A stretch of DNA of 64,000 nucleotides from Cavia porcellus (GCF_034190915.1 NW_026947484.1:182584982-182648981); one strand, 5' to 3'. Positions 48,066 to 60,050 are shown, numbered from the stretch's first letter. Notes: generated from the sequence alone by a model not told the origin. A program made the numbers and translations.

Positions 48066-49669
48066 CTGGTTTCCCTTTCTGACTATTTTTAATAGTACAG
48101 TTGATGGATGGATTCTTGTCTTTATCATACGCCACTTCCTGTCCCTCTGGGATGCAGGCAGGGTATAAATTATAAATGTTACATATGTATGCTAAAACGG
48201 GACACTGACATACTTCACATAGGTCACTTAAACTTCTTAGTAGCTTCCAGAAGCATTAGAGAGGATGAGAAGCTGTAGGAAGGAAAAAGGAGAACAGCAA
48301 GCTAATAAGATGGGAAGAAACCATGACTATTATCTTAGGGACTTTCCATATGGTGCAAACACTAACAGTGGGGAACCAGGCCAAATGTAATTAAAATTAC
48401 AATCTCCTTAAAAAGGAAAATGCTAAAATCCAAATGCAGAAAGCAATACAGTTTCAGAAGCGAAAAACAATCAGTACATAAAATTAAAATAGGCTGAGAA
48501 AATTTTACTAAATACAATCAATAATTTAATGGCTCCACACAGGAGAAGAAAATCACATTAATGAAGCAAATGACAAGGATGTTGAAGAAAGCTTTTGTAA
48601 GGATAGAGTAGGAAGCAATCTTTAGTAAGAAAGTAAGCCAATTAATAAGGAGGAGAACCATGAATAAATCTTAAAATGACTGAGCTGTTGAAGTGCCTTC
48701 AGCACTGCCGTTGTAAGGGAGAGAAGAACAGAAAAACCACTAACAAACAGAGGTGACTCAAATCAGACAAAGGTATACAGAGATGGTGGATCATATGCAA
48801 GACTAGCAAGTAATAAGCACTTATTGCCTACGAGGAAAAAGACGACTTGCTAACTAAGAAACTGTATTTTCTCATCCTACCGTTGGGTACAGTTCTACTT
48901 AACAGCTTTGGTTTAATTTCATTCATGATTAATCAAAAAATAAGACACACTTTCATTTTACCAGCATGTCTGAATTTCACACCTACATCAGCAATTCACA
49001 AGGCTGAAGGCCTTTTGGTGGGGACATCAACAAAAGCATATATAGGGGAGATGAAGTACTATAGTATGTGTGAATGTGGTAAAATGTTTCAAAATAAAAG
49101 GATTGAGATGGAATGAATGGTGGTTACAGTCATCTTCCAGGAATTAATAAAAACATATCCTGGCAATCTTTTTTGCAAACATATATATACACACTGTATC
49201 TCAACCATGCTTGGGGTCAATAAATGATTTGTAAAACCTTGGGGTAACATTTCGCTTTGGTTCCTCCTTTTCTGAGAATTCTGAAACAAAGAAGGTACTA
49301 GGATTCAATAGTAAGAACAGTGGATTAACTTGGTGCACAAACAATGTTTACGCTAACAAAGAAACAAACAATATATATTTTGCCAGTGTACCTGACTTCT
49401 GGATTCTCTTATGGTTTAATAGAACACATTACTCTAAAATAAAGGGGAAAAAAATAAAATAATTAAAGTCAGTCTAGGAAACACCTACTCCCTAAGCATT
49501 TAGTGAGCATATACAGGGCTTATCCTGAAAGACCCTAAAAGAATGGAAACATTCTCAAAAGAGAAAAAATAATGGGGTATGAAGGGGCAAAAACAGAAGG
49601 GCTCAAGTTTCATGGACAGCCAGAAGAAAGAAAAACAAACAAACAATGACAGCAATAAAAGCACGGGCG

Positions 49670-49800
49670 GGAATACTGAGAACTGATCTGGGTTTGCCTC
49701 AAATATGTCTTACGATCTTTGGCAGGTAACTGAGTCCTTTGAGCCTATTTCCTTATTCACTGGTCCAAAAGACTGGTTAATCTCTCAAGCCATCTCTCTT
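49670..49800 (+). repeat. Possible MIR fragment
   Basis: TACGATCTTTGGCAGGTAAC, then TTTGAGCCTATTTCCTTATT resemble the MIR core. Weak. Confidence 0.4.
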
Positions 49801-51136
49801 CCAAAAGTTCATGATTCCAAGGGAAAAGCGTTACACAGCAGGGTTTCAAAGAACATTGCAAGAGGTATAACAGTGACTGAAGGGGGAAAAAAGCAAGAGT
49901 AGATTAAAAACATGGATTTAACTGAATTATATACTGCAAAGTGGTTAAAACAGTAACTTGTACACTATGTATGTTTTACACACCAAAAAAGGAATGAACT
50001 TAACAAAAGGAAAGTAGTTCTTTGGATCAATTACAGTCAGTAAATTTTGGCATGCTGTTCTCTCTGTTCTAAGATTCTAGCAAAGATCAGACTATCAAAT
50101 AGGTGACTAAATACTGCAGTGAATCTCTCACGTGGCACTGTACATTCAGCTGCAGTTAACGAGGTAGAAATGTCATGTCCAGGAACTAGACTAATGCTAT
50201 AAAATAAAAAACTCCTTGCAAGCAGTCTCAAAGGACAACCTACTCCATGTCTCCCAAACTAGTTTTAGTCAAGCTCATTCTTTAAAATCCCAACCCTGAA
50301 TTTCCACTTTTCCTTATCCATAAATTCTACATGTTTATCCTACATTCCCCAAACCATTTCCTTTGCCTGCATGTGCTCTATTAGTAATAGCATTATCTAG
50401 TGGACTACATGTAAGACGCAGAAAGGGAGTATTCTTTGATCTCTTCTCTCCATTTCTGCCCCTCACCCAGGCTTCCTGGCACTACAGGAAAGTGTAACAC
50501 TAAGCTATTTAGTCAGGGTCTGGGTCACTATTAAGATCATGTTTTACTGACAAGTGAGGTTACTGTATCCCACTGTTACTCCCAATTCCAAGCAACAAAA
50601 TAGAGCCTGTCTCTTCAGGCCTGCTTCTTCTCTTGTTGGACCAATAAAATCTTAGTGAGTTGTTGGACACATCTCTATACTTCTTTCCTAACCAGTAAAA
50701 CGAGGAAGATGGATAGCATGTACTTCCTTGAGTAGTTGTGAGAACAGTGTCCTCCCCACAAGTCCATCAGTGGTGACTTTTTTCCGTAGTAGGCACTACT
50801 GTTAGGTCCTACAGTGTCCTCCACTGTTTTCTGCCTCTTTTGTGCAAAGCTTACCTGGACAGAGGTATCTAGAGAGATATCCAATCTCTCTTCCTCTCTT
50901 CTCAAACATTCCTCTTCCCAAGAAAGAATGAAGACTGTTTAGATGGGAAGGAACTTTAGCTGACAAGTTCCACGTCATTTATACCAGTAAGTGTTTTGCT
51001 GGGCATAATCTGTCTGGTGCCTGCTCAGCTGCTGAGAATTTGACCATTTTACTCTTGTTCCTTGATGTGGACAGAAACCACAGCGGGGAACCCAGGAGAA
51101 ACTCAGGTAGGATTTGAGCTGAAAATCTCTACATTT

Positions 51137-51247
51137 ATTAAAGTGGGTTTTTTTTTTGTTTTGTTTTGTTTTTGGTACCCAGGATCGAACTCAGGACCTT
51201 GCCCTTGCAAGGCAGACACTTATGCTGCTGAGCTAAATCCTCGGCTT
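51137..51247 (-). mobile_element. ID-type SINE
   Basis: Inverted ID with TTTGGTACCCAGGATCGAAC and TTATGCTGCTGAGCTAAATC. The flanks TGAAAATCTCTACATTTA and TGAAAAATCTCTACCTTTA are a slightly diverged duplication. Confidence 0.92.
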
Positions 51248-51677
51248 CTGAAAAATCTCTACCTTTAACCCTCACTGAAGCACCTCAGTCATTTCATCTG
51301 TCTCTTTCTTGCCTGCAAGATGATAACTTGTTACTAATCTTCAATCTATCCCGTTTCCTTTACTACCACCTCCTTTTAAGCAGTAGTACTAATACCTCAA
51401 CAATGCCTCAGCCTCTGAAGTGGTTTGCTAAAATCTCTCCCCCATTCTACACCAGCTTTAACATTGGCTGCCATATTTCTTAACTCAGGTTATTTACTAG
51501 TCAATATTTTTCTGTGACGCATCGGTTCTAAAACAGAGTCTCCACCTTGGCAGAACATTAGAATTGCAGAAACTGTATCATAATTACTGAGGATGACCAA
51601 GGAATGAGTTATTTTTTTAATATTCCAGCTGATGCTAATGTGCTGCTATCATATTACCTTAATTGAAAACAGAAAAT

Positions 51678-51851
51678 CTAGTATTTTTTTGTTTTTGTTT
51701 TGTTTTGTTTTTTGATCATGGTCTCATTGTCATGCAGCCCATGCTGGCCTTGAATTCACTATACAGCCAAAGGCAGTCTCAAATTCATGGCAATTCTCCT
51801 GCCTCCACTTCCCGAGTGCTGGGATTACAGGTGTGTGCCACCATGCCTGGC
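51678..51851 (-). mobile_element. B1-type SINE with internal duplication
   Basis: Inverted B1: ATCATGGTCTCATTGTCATG, GCTGGCCTTGAATTCACTAT and GTGCTGGGATTACAGGTGTG. A perfect 14-bp duplication TGAAAACAGAAAAT flanks it at 51664-51677 and 51852-51865. Confidence 0.94.
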
Positions 51852-52269
51852 TGAAAACAGAAAATATGAAGTGTGATGCTACAAGTAATTTCTTAGAGTA
51901 GGAAAGCATATATCTACTAATTTCAAAATATTGACAAAAATTCAACTATGAAAGATGACAGTTCTCAAGAAGGCTGATAACAATTTATTTTGCAAAAACC
52001 CCCTAGGTTCCAAATAACTCAAGCACAGAAAAATCTTGAAAGTAAAAGAATAATAAAGCAGTACAAACAATGATAAAGAAATGGAGATATGTACATAAAC
52101 AGCTAATGATAAAGATAAATGAAAGGCAAGATCTTAAAATATTTAAGCGCCACAGTACAGATATCAATGAATAAGCAAAGAACTACAAAGTAAAGACAGT
52201 GAATAAGGTACAGTTTGAGTATCAGACTGCAAGCTTAGAAATAGTCTGTGTAAGAAGAAGGCAGCTGGA

Positions 52270-52460
52270 CCAGTAGATGGAAATAATACAGTCAGAAAGT
52301 TTTACCCTATTTTATCTTTGCCACTTGCTAGACAAGCTAATCTTTAACACTGCTATGCTTTGACTGTAAGATGGATAAAGTTGATCCTACTGGTCACTTG
52401 TGAGAATTAAGTGAGATAAGCACATATATGAAACAAATGCTTGTTGAATGTCTCTTAAAA
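52270..52460 (+). repeat. MIR
   Basis: TTTGCCACTTGCTAGACAAG, TGACTGTAAGATGGATAAAG and TTGTGAGAATTAAGTGAGAT, then AATGCTTGTTGAATG. Confidence 0.78.
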
Positions 52461-52471
52461 AGTACAGGTTG

Positions 52472-52655
52472 ATGTCAGGTGTGGTAGCATATGCCCACAA
52501 TCCTAGATACTCAAGAAGCTAAAAAGCACAAGTTCAAGGGCCACCCTGGTTAATTTAGCAAGGTCTTCCCTCAAGAGAAAAACAAGAAAGGATAGAAATG
52601 TGGTTCATTGACAAGGTCATGGATTCAACCTGCAGTACCTCAAAAACAAAAGCAC
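52472..52655 (+). mobile_element. Composite B1+ID SINE (B4-like)
   Basis: The left half has CAGGTGTGGTAGCATATGCC and GGTCTTCCCTCAAGAG. The right half has a decayed ID with TGTGGTTCATTGACAAGG, CATGGATTCAACCTGCAGTA and CCTCAAAAACAAAAGC. Confidence 0.65.
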
Positions 52656-52716
52656 AAGGCTAAACACCCCTACTCTGAAAATCTAAAATCCAAAATGCTT
52701 CAAAATTGGCAACTGT

Positions 52717-52880
52717 AGCCAGGCATGGTGGGCACGCACCTGTAATTTTAGCACTCAGGTGGCTAAGACAGGAGAATCGCTGTGAGTTTGAGGACAACCT
52801 GAGCTCCATAATGGAAACCTGTCTCAAAAAGAAAAGAAAGAAAGAAAGAGAAAAAATAAAAGAGAAGAGAAAAAGGAAAA
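52717..52880 (+). mobile_element. B1-type SINE
   Basis: GCCAGGCATGGTGGGCACGC, GTGAGTTTGAGGACAACCTG and a purine-rich tail of GAAA and GAAAAG units. Flanks AATTGGCAACTGTA and AATTGGTAACTTTA are a decayed duplication. Confidence 0.9.
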
Positions 52881-52895
52881 GAAAATTGGTAACTT

Positions 52896-53062
52896 TAGGC
52901 TGGGTATGGTGGTACACACCTGTACACACTGAGGCAACTGAAACAGGAGAGTTGCCATGAGCCTGAGACTGCCCTGGACTATACACAGTGAGTTCAAGGT
53001 CAGTCTGAACTACACAGTGAGATCCTGTTTCAAAAACCTAGATCAAAAAAAAAAAAAAAAAA
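52896..53062 (+). mobile_element. B1-type SINE with internal duplication
   Basis: GCTGGGTATGGTGGTACACA, then GAGCCTGAGACTGCCCTGGA and GAGTTCAAGGTCAGTCTGAA, then a poly(A) tail of 20 or so. It follows the previous SINE head to tail. Confidence 0.9.
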
Positions 53063-54236
53063 GTAAAATAAAACAAAAACAAGGAAACTTTTTTGAGGTC
53101 CACAAGTGGACAGTTCCACATGGGACTTCCTAAGATTGGCTTCAGCAAAAATACAGGTGCAGTAAAAATAAAAATCACCTTCAGGCTATGTATACACATG
53201 AAACATAAATGTTTAGATGTAGGTTTCCTCTTCATGACATCTCACTCTATATAATGCAAATATTCCAATTTTCTTTAAAAAAAATCTCAGATCTGCAATA
53301 GTTCTGCCCCTAAGCATCTGAAATAAAAGAATCTTTTACTATAGAATAAATCCAAAGGAGAAAAGAAAAAGCTTCTAAAAAAATCATAAAATAAATAGTC
53401 AAAAGCTAGAAAACTTTGGATCTCTTCTGTGCCAGTATGATGAGCAACAGAACTTTATGATTTCTTTAGTTTCCACACGGCAAAATTTGATGTGAGTGCA
53501 ATTCTATGTTGGAATGGTCCTATCAAAAAATCATTCTAAAATGATGCTATGCATGCATTTAAAAGCACACACAGTAAGTGTTAATTATCATGTACTAAAA
53601 TCAACATTATATTAATCACCATTGCATTAAACAAATTTCAGTAAACAAATAGCTCCTTACTCTAAAGTCATTCCTGAATCAGTCTGTTAAGAATAATGTC
53701 TGCACATTCGTGAGCTATTTTAGTAGAGAAAGCCAAAAACATCTCAGGTGGCATGGTATATGTTTCTATAAACATAATTTTGAAAAGTCAGCTGCTATTT
53801 TTCCCAGGGTTACATTCAAGGAGCGGGAAAAGGCTAACTTGGTTGTCAAGGAATCTTTTTGACACACGACATGAATATTCACGCATGCTGCAATTCAGCT
53901 GCCATCTCATTAAACCAAGTAAATTATTGAGTAACATTTTCTACACTAGGAAATGGGTATTTTGACCTTTTCTAAATATCCTAAATATGGTGAGACTGCA
54001 GTTATATCTTTAAAACAAACATTTCTTATTTTACTAGATTTGTTATAGATTTCTCAAAGTTATTTTACATGGTTCAAGGCAGAGCTGTTACTTATAATTT
54101 ACCTACTGGTCAAGATTATGGTTGTTCTGTGAATAACAGGTAAGACTCATGAGGTAGGCATTTAACAAAAGACAGAAGAAGATTTTCCTAAAGAGTGCCT
54201 CTAACAATTATAGGAAGAAGGGAGACAAAAATAAAC

Positions 54237-54360
54237 CCAAGGGCCTGTAATTCTAGCACTTGGAGGCTGAGGCATGAGGATCACTGAGAGTCAGAGGCCA
54301 GCCTAGGCCAGCCTATGCCAGCCGAACAATGAGGCTCTGTCTCAAAACAAAACAAAACAC
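54237..54360 (+). mobile_element. B1-type SINE fragment
   Basis: GGGCCTGTAATTCTAGCACT, CAGAGGCCAGCCTAGGCCAG with a GCCAGCCTA unit repeated three times, then TCTGTCTCAAAACAAAACAA. Confidence 0.85.
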
Positions 54361-54479
54361 CTGAGTAAGCCAAATGCTGCCTGGAGCAGTGTAACTGCAC
54401 CTTGAGTACAGAAGACTGACTGAGAGAGCAATACTTTATATGCACAGTCCCCTTGACAAAAGGGAAAAGAGCATTGCCC

Positions 54480-54625
54480 CAAGTGAAGAGATGGGCTCTG
54501 TTCGCAGTTCTGATATTATCTAGCAGTGTGGCCTGTTGATGGTCCTTCCCATCTCTGGGTTTAATGCATTAATGTGTGAAATGAGAGTGGTGGGTCTCAT
54601 GAGGATTTCCAAGTCCTTTCCAGCT
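54480..54625 (+). repeat. MIR-like fragment
   Basis: GATATTATCTAGCAGTGTGG and CCTTCCCATCTCTGGGTTTA, then AATGTGTGAAATGAGAGTGG, follow the MIR order. Confidence 0.55.
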
Positions 54626-55131
54626 CTAAACAACAGCCAGATTTAAAATGGCCATTTGCTTACCTTTCTCCAGCCCGTCAGGCAGGCAGTAACTCCAAAA
54701 CCACCCAAGTGTGCGTGTGGCAAGGCAGAAAGGTATGGACTAAGCCCATGCTCAGCTGCTTGCACCGGGGTCTCTGTTCCGTACTTTCTATGCACATTAG
54801 AGAATCAACACAACTTTTGATCTCCAACTGAGAGACACCACTCATTACAGCAGCTATAGAAGGTCCCAGGGGTCTACTATTGGCAGAAGGAAAAGGAGTG
54901 GGTGACTACCCCTTATCAAGGAAGCACTAAAACACAGTAAAACTGGGGAGTATAGATATCAAGCAAAGCATCTAATCTTATATAAAAGAACACTAAATCT
55001 CTGACAGGAGAACTCACTGGCCCAAAGATACCTATCAAGCTCATGTGAGTGACTTGGGTAAATACTTGAGCTTTTCCACCCCATGTCAGTGATCTGCTCA
55101 ACATCAAGATCACAGTTCAAAATGGTGTCAC

Positions 55132-55330
55132 TTGGGCACAGTGGTGCCTGCATATGATTCCTGCACTCTCAGAGGCTAAGGCAAGGGGACTGAAGTTGGA
55201 ACCCAGCCTGGGCAACCTAGTGACTTTGTAAGACCCTGTTACAAAATTTTCAAAAAAGAGAGGTGGATAGGAAAGTAGTTCAGTGTGAAGGTTCTGAATT
55301 TAATTGCTAGTACTGAATAAAACAAAAACC
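55132..55330 (+). mobile_element. Composite B1+ID SINE (B4-like)
   Basis: The left half has GGGCACAGTGGTGCCTGCAT and GAACCCAGCCTGGGCAACCT. The right half has GGAAAGTAGTTCAGTGTGAA and TGAATTTAATTGCTAGTACT. It lies about 300 bp downstream of exon 2 in transcript terms. Confidence 0.65.
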
Positions 55331-55625
55331 AAAAACCTCATGTTAACTGATCTGGCTTTAAGACATAATCTAGTAAATGAGGTAATGGTTCTACTTGCTT
55401 AATTTCAATTTCAGTTTTCATATTAAAAAAAAATACCAAACACAACTGAAGTGGACTGAGGGGAAAATAACCTGTTCCCATAGTACTTTACACCTTCCAA
55501 TTTTAAGCAATAAAGAAAGGATAAAATACATAAGCACAAATGTATAGCAAACACCCTTTTAAACCAACTCCCCACGATTCCCTCAAACCTTGAGCTTAGG
55601 TTCAGAACACCATGAGGTTCCTTAC

Positions 55626-55715
55626 CATCCCAACACAGAAGAGGACGAAGAGCAGTAGCCATGGTATGTCTGTGCAGCAACGGTCTTCCAGGGGCTTCCA
55701 CTCTCGTTTGGAGCT
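55626..55715 (-). CDS. SLC44A1: SLC44A1 coding exon 2 (cytosolic N-terminus and start of TM1)
   Basis: This 90-bp exon encodes 30 residues beginning [12 protein letters not shown], followed by [16 protein letters not shown]. The acceptor is a TTTAG before AGCTCC and the donor is ATG|GTAAGG, so the exon is phase 0 at both ends. It carries the last part of the short cytosolic tail and about half of the first membrane helix, which continues in exon 3. The charged juxtamembrane stretch followed by DIPW is a conserved CTL-family feature. The residue pair CC sits where I recall SC in human. A second AG two bases inside the acceptor would shift the frame, so the upstream AG is used here. Confidence 0.97.
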
Positions 55716-56163
55716 CTAAATTGCAAAAACCAGAGAGCACAGTAAATGTCACGTCCTGTTAAAATTAGAAAGGCACACATATACCAGTCATATTTATGTC
55801 CCTTCTTTGTCAGGCAGGTTTCTATAGACCCTTAATACTGTCACCTTTGAGGTGAAGTTCATCTTACTTCCTTGGCCAGCACCCTTTGACTCCACTCCCC
55901 ACTTCTTCCTGGCCAGGCGAAGTACTGAGATCAGTGGTCTTCGGATATTTCCACTACAGTATCAAACATGCTGAATTGCTATTCTCAGCAGTCACCCTGT
56001 GTCCCCAGAAGACAGCAAGTTATCATTTTCATTTCTCAACATCTACTACACACCTAAGGGTTATGATGTGTTCTCACTCAGGACTTTTTAAAATGAACAA
56101 ATTTACAAATAAACAAACTCCTCTGATCTTGTCTTTGTGTATCCAGATGGTAGGTTTAAAATT

Positions 56164-56187
56164 ACACACACACACACACACACACAC
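56164..56187. repeat. (CA)n microsatellite
   Basis: Twelve uninterrupted CA units. Confidence 0.95.
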
Positions 56188-56381
56188 TTTTTCCCCTTTA
56201 TAGAACATGCTTTCTTCTTCTGGAAAGGAAGCCTATCAAAATGAATTTCTAGCAGCTGTAGGTTCTTCTAATTCAAATAAAATTCAAGAAAGGAATATTC
56301 AGTTTTTCTGAACTAGCTGAGCAATTCCTAAACTACCATCTATGGATTTTCACTCTGCTCCTAGAAAATATATACAACAAG

Positions 56382-56483
56382 GGGGTGGGGGTTTAGCTCA
56401 GCGGCATAAGCACCTGCCTTGCAAAGCAGGCGGTCGTGAGTTCGATCCCCGGTACCCATAAAAATGAAAAAGACAAAAAAAAA
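56382..56483 (+). mobile_element. ID-type SINE, young
   Basis: GGGTTTAGCTCAGCGGCATA, GTCGTGAGTTCGATCCCCGG and a tail ATAAAAATGAAAAAGAC then poly(A). The flanks AGAAAATATATACAACAA and AGAAAATATATATAATAA are the duplication. Confidence 0.94.
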
Positions 56484-57309
56484 GAGAAAATATATATAAT
56501 AAAAGAGCTTCTAGATAAAACACAGATGAACTAGAAAGTTTCTAGAAGTTAATTTGCAAAGTACTGACTGAAATTCCAACTCCTCTTTTTCTTACTTGCA
56601 ATAGACTTAGTTTATCAGTTCAGCTCGTATAGCTTTTCAATTAAAATGTAACTAAACAAATTATCCTTAAATTGGGTTTTCTAAAGAACAAAATATCCTT
56701 GGGTCTTACACCCTCTCCTAGAAACAGGACACACTAGGGAAAACTTTCCTGCAATTGGAAGTTTGAGACCTCTAGTGGTTTCCATGACAAGATCCAGGAA
56801 GCTGTCTGGAAAGCTTTAGGAAACGGTACCACCAGAAGGAAGCTGGAGATAGTGAGTCCTCTGGTAAAATTAGTACTATACTTAGAGTACAATCAGGCTT
56901 AATTCTACCTTCTTCTTAAACAGCAGTTTCATACTATATGTCCTGTGATAACCTGATGAAAGCTACAGATTCCTTCCTTATAATATAAACATATATTACA
57001 TCATTTTCAAAAAGTTTAGGGAATTCAGACTCCAGGTTAAGAAACTCAACTTTGAAACAGTTGACAATCAACATGGAGGGCAGAGAACTGAGTTACACCA
57101 CTCCCTCCTGACTGCTAAAGTGTTAACCAGACAAATGCCTTGTTATTTCCTTGTATGTTCAATTGTTAAAACAAAAATACTCAGCTTGTTCCCAGACACC
57201 CACACAATAAAACAAAAGAGCACTAGTTAGTCATGGAAAAAACCTAGTCCCATGATGATAGCATTAAAAACCAAGAATGAGTGGGCAGGTTTTTTCCCCC
57301 ACCAGAGGA

Positions 57310-57475
57310 ATGCAGAGCAGCGCTGTAGCACGATGGATAAAGGACTGTTCTCTCCTTGGTCCTGTCATTAGTCAGCTAGCTACATGGCTAAGTAAGTCAC
57401 TTTATTTCTCTGGAAGGAATTAGACTGGAGCTTAGGTTTCTCCAATTCTAAAAATCTATGATCAGGAATGCACTT
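57310..57475 (+). repeat. MIR
   Basis: AGCGCTGTAGCACGATGGAT, CAGCTAGCTACATGGCTAAG and TAAGTCACTTTATTTCTCTG, then a decayed 3' half. Confidence 0.65.
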
Positions 57476-58439
57476 TTGTAAAGATAAGCAAAACAACTGC
57501 AAAATAATTTGACATTATTGCTTGTGTTATTCAAATGAGAACATGTGAATTACAGTCTGCATTTTAGAAGACAGTAGCTCACAGTGAGAATAAAGAATGT
57601 TTCTTTGTATTAGATAATTTCAATGCTGAATAATGCCCATTATAGTAAAATTACTCACAAACACAGAATCTGTATACCTCTTCAAAAATCATTATATTTA
57701 CTCTGTGGTAATTTATTAAAGCAACTGCAACTTTAAAATACTTTATCTTAACAAAGAATAAAAATGGCAGGAGAAGCAAGCCTCAGGTTGGCTGAGTAGT
57801 TTCTTTAACTGTAACTATTTTGTTAGTGTTTTTTTTTTTTTTAATCTATGCTGTTTGTTAATGCTTAAAATTTCATCCATAATATAAAGAAGAATTTCAG
57901 TCCTGGGAATTAAAATACAGTCAGCTTTTAAAGAATTCAACACAACTTGCCGTGGGCCACTTCTGTGCCAAATACATAGAGAATCTCTCACTGTAGATGA
58001 GAAAGTGGGAAGGTGGTAGGGGTTATACATACAAAAGTATCAGAATCCAAAGTAGAATGTAACACCAAAAAGATAGTGTGGCCACCCTCAGTCCAACAAA
58101 GGCTCCCTGGTAGTGGAGGCGGGGGGAGTGGCTCACTTCATAGGTTGCCTATGGATAACATATGAGCATCAGTCACTTAGTAAACCCTTAATCCAGTTAT
58201 TATTGCTTATCAATATTCTCTTTTCAGTAAATCTTTTCCCTATTGCTAAAATACCCTTTTATCAGGTGGCCCTTTCCATGAAAAGGAATTTTTTAAAAAT
58301 CCCTTCCCTTCCCTTTAGACTTGTTAAAAATTACTTAATGATGATATATTTCATTTTAGCTATCATTTTTCATCCTGCCAATGGTCAGATGCCATTAACT
58401 AGGCCCTAGACCCATAGTTTTATACCTACTGTCTTTTGC

Positions 58440-58610
58440 ATTCAAAAGAGGTGATACTTACATCACCACTTTTTCACAGATAAAGAAACTCAGGCTCAAA
58501 AATTAAATAATCAGCCTAAAGTTTTACATTTGGGTAACAAAGATTTGGAACCAAGTTTGTGACTCCAAAGCCAACTCCAACGAAACTATTATATCTTCAC
58601 CCTGGTCAGT
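58440..58610 (-). repeat. MIR
   Basis: Inverted MIR: TTTTTCACAGATAAAGAAAC with TCAGGCTC, then ATTTGGAACCAAGTTTGTGA. Confidence 0.68.
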
Positions 58611-59249
58611 GAAAAGCAATCACCTCCTCTAATGTTCCCTCACATTACAAAATGTGGGAACCAGCCAATAACTCAAAATCTTATAAATGCAAAGAGAGTG
58701 AGTGAGATGTATTATGAGCCATAAAATTTCACAAGTGAATTGAGAAACCCAACAGTTGAAAAACTGTAATGATTTTTTAACAAATGTAACCAAGTAGCAA
58801 CTGGATTTAATGTTGTTTCTTCTAATTAAAGTTCCACATAGATCTAGCAAAAAGTAAAACATTTTCATAAGTACTTCTTAAATGCGATTTTATGCCTGTC
58901 AGATTGTATGTGAGATTAATTCATGCTGTCAATAAACATCAGATCTTTTTGCCTTCGAAGAATCATACAATTTAGGAACTAAAAAGAATGAAAATAATCA
59001 TGCAGTCCAAACATTGAATAGGAATGACTGAGACTCAGGAAAGGAGAAAGGACTCATGCAAAGGGAATATATTTACTTTATCCATCCTATTTTATAGAAC
59101 AGGAAACCAAAGTTCATGGAAAATTATGCCTGAAACCTAAATCCTCAAGTGCTAACAGAGATAGAAATGATAAGAAAGATGTCAGGAAATGCTATAAATT
59201 TAAAAAATAATAATAAAAATAAACCTGGTAACAGAGATAAAGAATGCCT

Positions 59250-59960
59250 TTCTCAGGCTTATTGTTAAACTAAACACAGCCAAGGAAAGAATCAGTGAAC
59301 TCAATAAAAGTTCAAACAAATACTCTAAGTGAAACACAAAAAGAGTGGAATTTTAAAAATCGAAGTAGAGCATCCAAGAACTGTAGGACAGTGTCACATG
59401 ATCTAATGTATTTCTAATTGGACCCCAAGAAAAAGAATACAGAAGAGGAAGTACTGGACGAAATAATAACTGAAAATTTTCCAAAAAATAGGAAAGGAAT
59501 TACTGATGTAAGGAGTTAGCGAATCCCAAGAAAGATAAATAACACACATCCTTGCACCTATTTTCAAACTGTTTAAAGAAATCAAAGATACAAAGATCAT
59601 ATTGAAGTCAGCCAAAGAGCTTTAAAAAAACATGTTATATTCTTGTTAGAAATCACGCAAGGTAGAAAACAATGGAATGATTAAATTTCTAAAAGGAAAA
59701 CAAAATGCAAACTACTATCCTAGAATCTCCACTAATAGGAAATGTTTCTCAGAAATGAAGACCTTTTTGGATTTTAAGCTGAGAGAATTTATTAGTAGAT
59801 GTGAACTATAAGAAAAGTTAAAGTTCTTTAATATAACCAGATATCAGAAAAATCTGAAAGTATAAAAAGAAAGGTTGATTTCCAAAAATGGCCAAAATAA
59901 AAATTTGAAATGTTCCATAAAATTTGTAAATATCTATACATAAAATAAGAGTGTCAATAT
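59250..59960 (+). repeat. L1 LINE internal/5' fragment
   Basis: TCTCAGAAATGAAGACCTTT, AAGCTGAGAGAATTTATTAG and GATGTGAACTATAAGAAAAG follow a passage found in the 5' portion of old mammalian L1 elements. It is full of stops and non-functional. Confidence 0.6.
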
Positions 59961-59998
59961 ATATACTGTGTGTATAATAGCATTACATTATATGGTCT

Positions 59999-60050
59999 TT
60001 TTGGTTGTTTTTGGTACTGGGAATCAAACTCAGGACCTTGTGCTTGCCAG
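59999..60050 (-). mobile_element. ID-type SINE, 5'-truncated
   Basis: Only the 3' part is present: TTTTTGGTACTGGGAATCAA and ACTCAGGACCTTGTGCTTGC. The flanks TATATGGTCTTT and TATATGGCCTTT are a duplication, so the truncation happened at insertion. Confidence 0.85.

Larger units (their letters stand above)
52656..53330 (+). repeat. DNA transposon fossil split by two SINEs
   Basis: The left end is TCTGAAAATCTAAAATCCAA at about 52674. After two B1-type SINEs it resumes with GGTCCACAAGTGGACAGTTC, CTTCAGGCTATGTATACACA and ATGCAAATATTCCAATTTTC. It is homologous to the element at 60105-60470 and non-coding. I remember it as a Tigger-like non-autonomous family, but the name is unsure. Confidence 0.6.
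45275..55625 (-). other. SLC44A1: SLC44A1 intron 2
   Basis: A 10.4-kb intron with a MaLR-type LTR, several MIRs, young ID and B1 SINEs, and a DNA transposon split by B1-type SINEs near 52.7-53.1 kb. The intervals 48100-49650, 49950-51140 and 53350-54220 hold no element I recognise. Confidence 0.88.
1359..55715 (-). other. SLC44A1: SLC44A1 gene, exons 2-7 with introns (partial gene)
   Basis: SLC44A1 (CTL1) is a multi-pass solute carrier that moves choline, and in more recent work ethanolamine, across the plasma and mitochondrial outer membranes for phosphatidylcholine synthesis. Six minus-strand exons were found by reading the conserved protein through the window. Exon lengths in transcript order are 90, 143, 137, 85, 170 and 90 bp. 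Junction phases are 0, 0, 2, 1, 2, 1, 1, and every codon split across an intron restores a sensible residue. All five complete introns are GT-AG. The 715 bp of joined frame has no stop, so the gene looks intact here. Exon 1, which in human carries the 5'UTR and about 12 codons, is not present and should lie beyond 64000. The remaining transmembrane domains lie before position 1. Exon numbering assumes the human structure. Confidence 0.96.

Noticed and set aside
55423..55752. A 109-codon minus-strand frame across exon 2
   Set aside because: It runs in a different frame from the conserved SLC44A1 reading and continues into intron on both sides.
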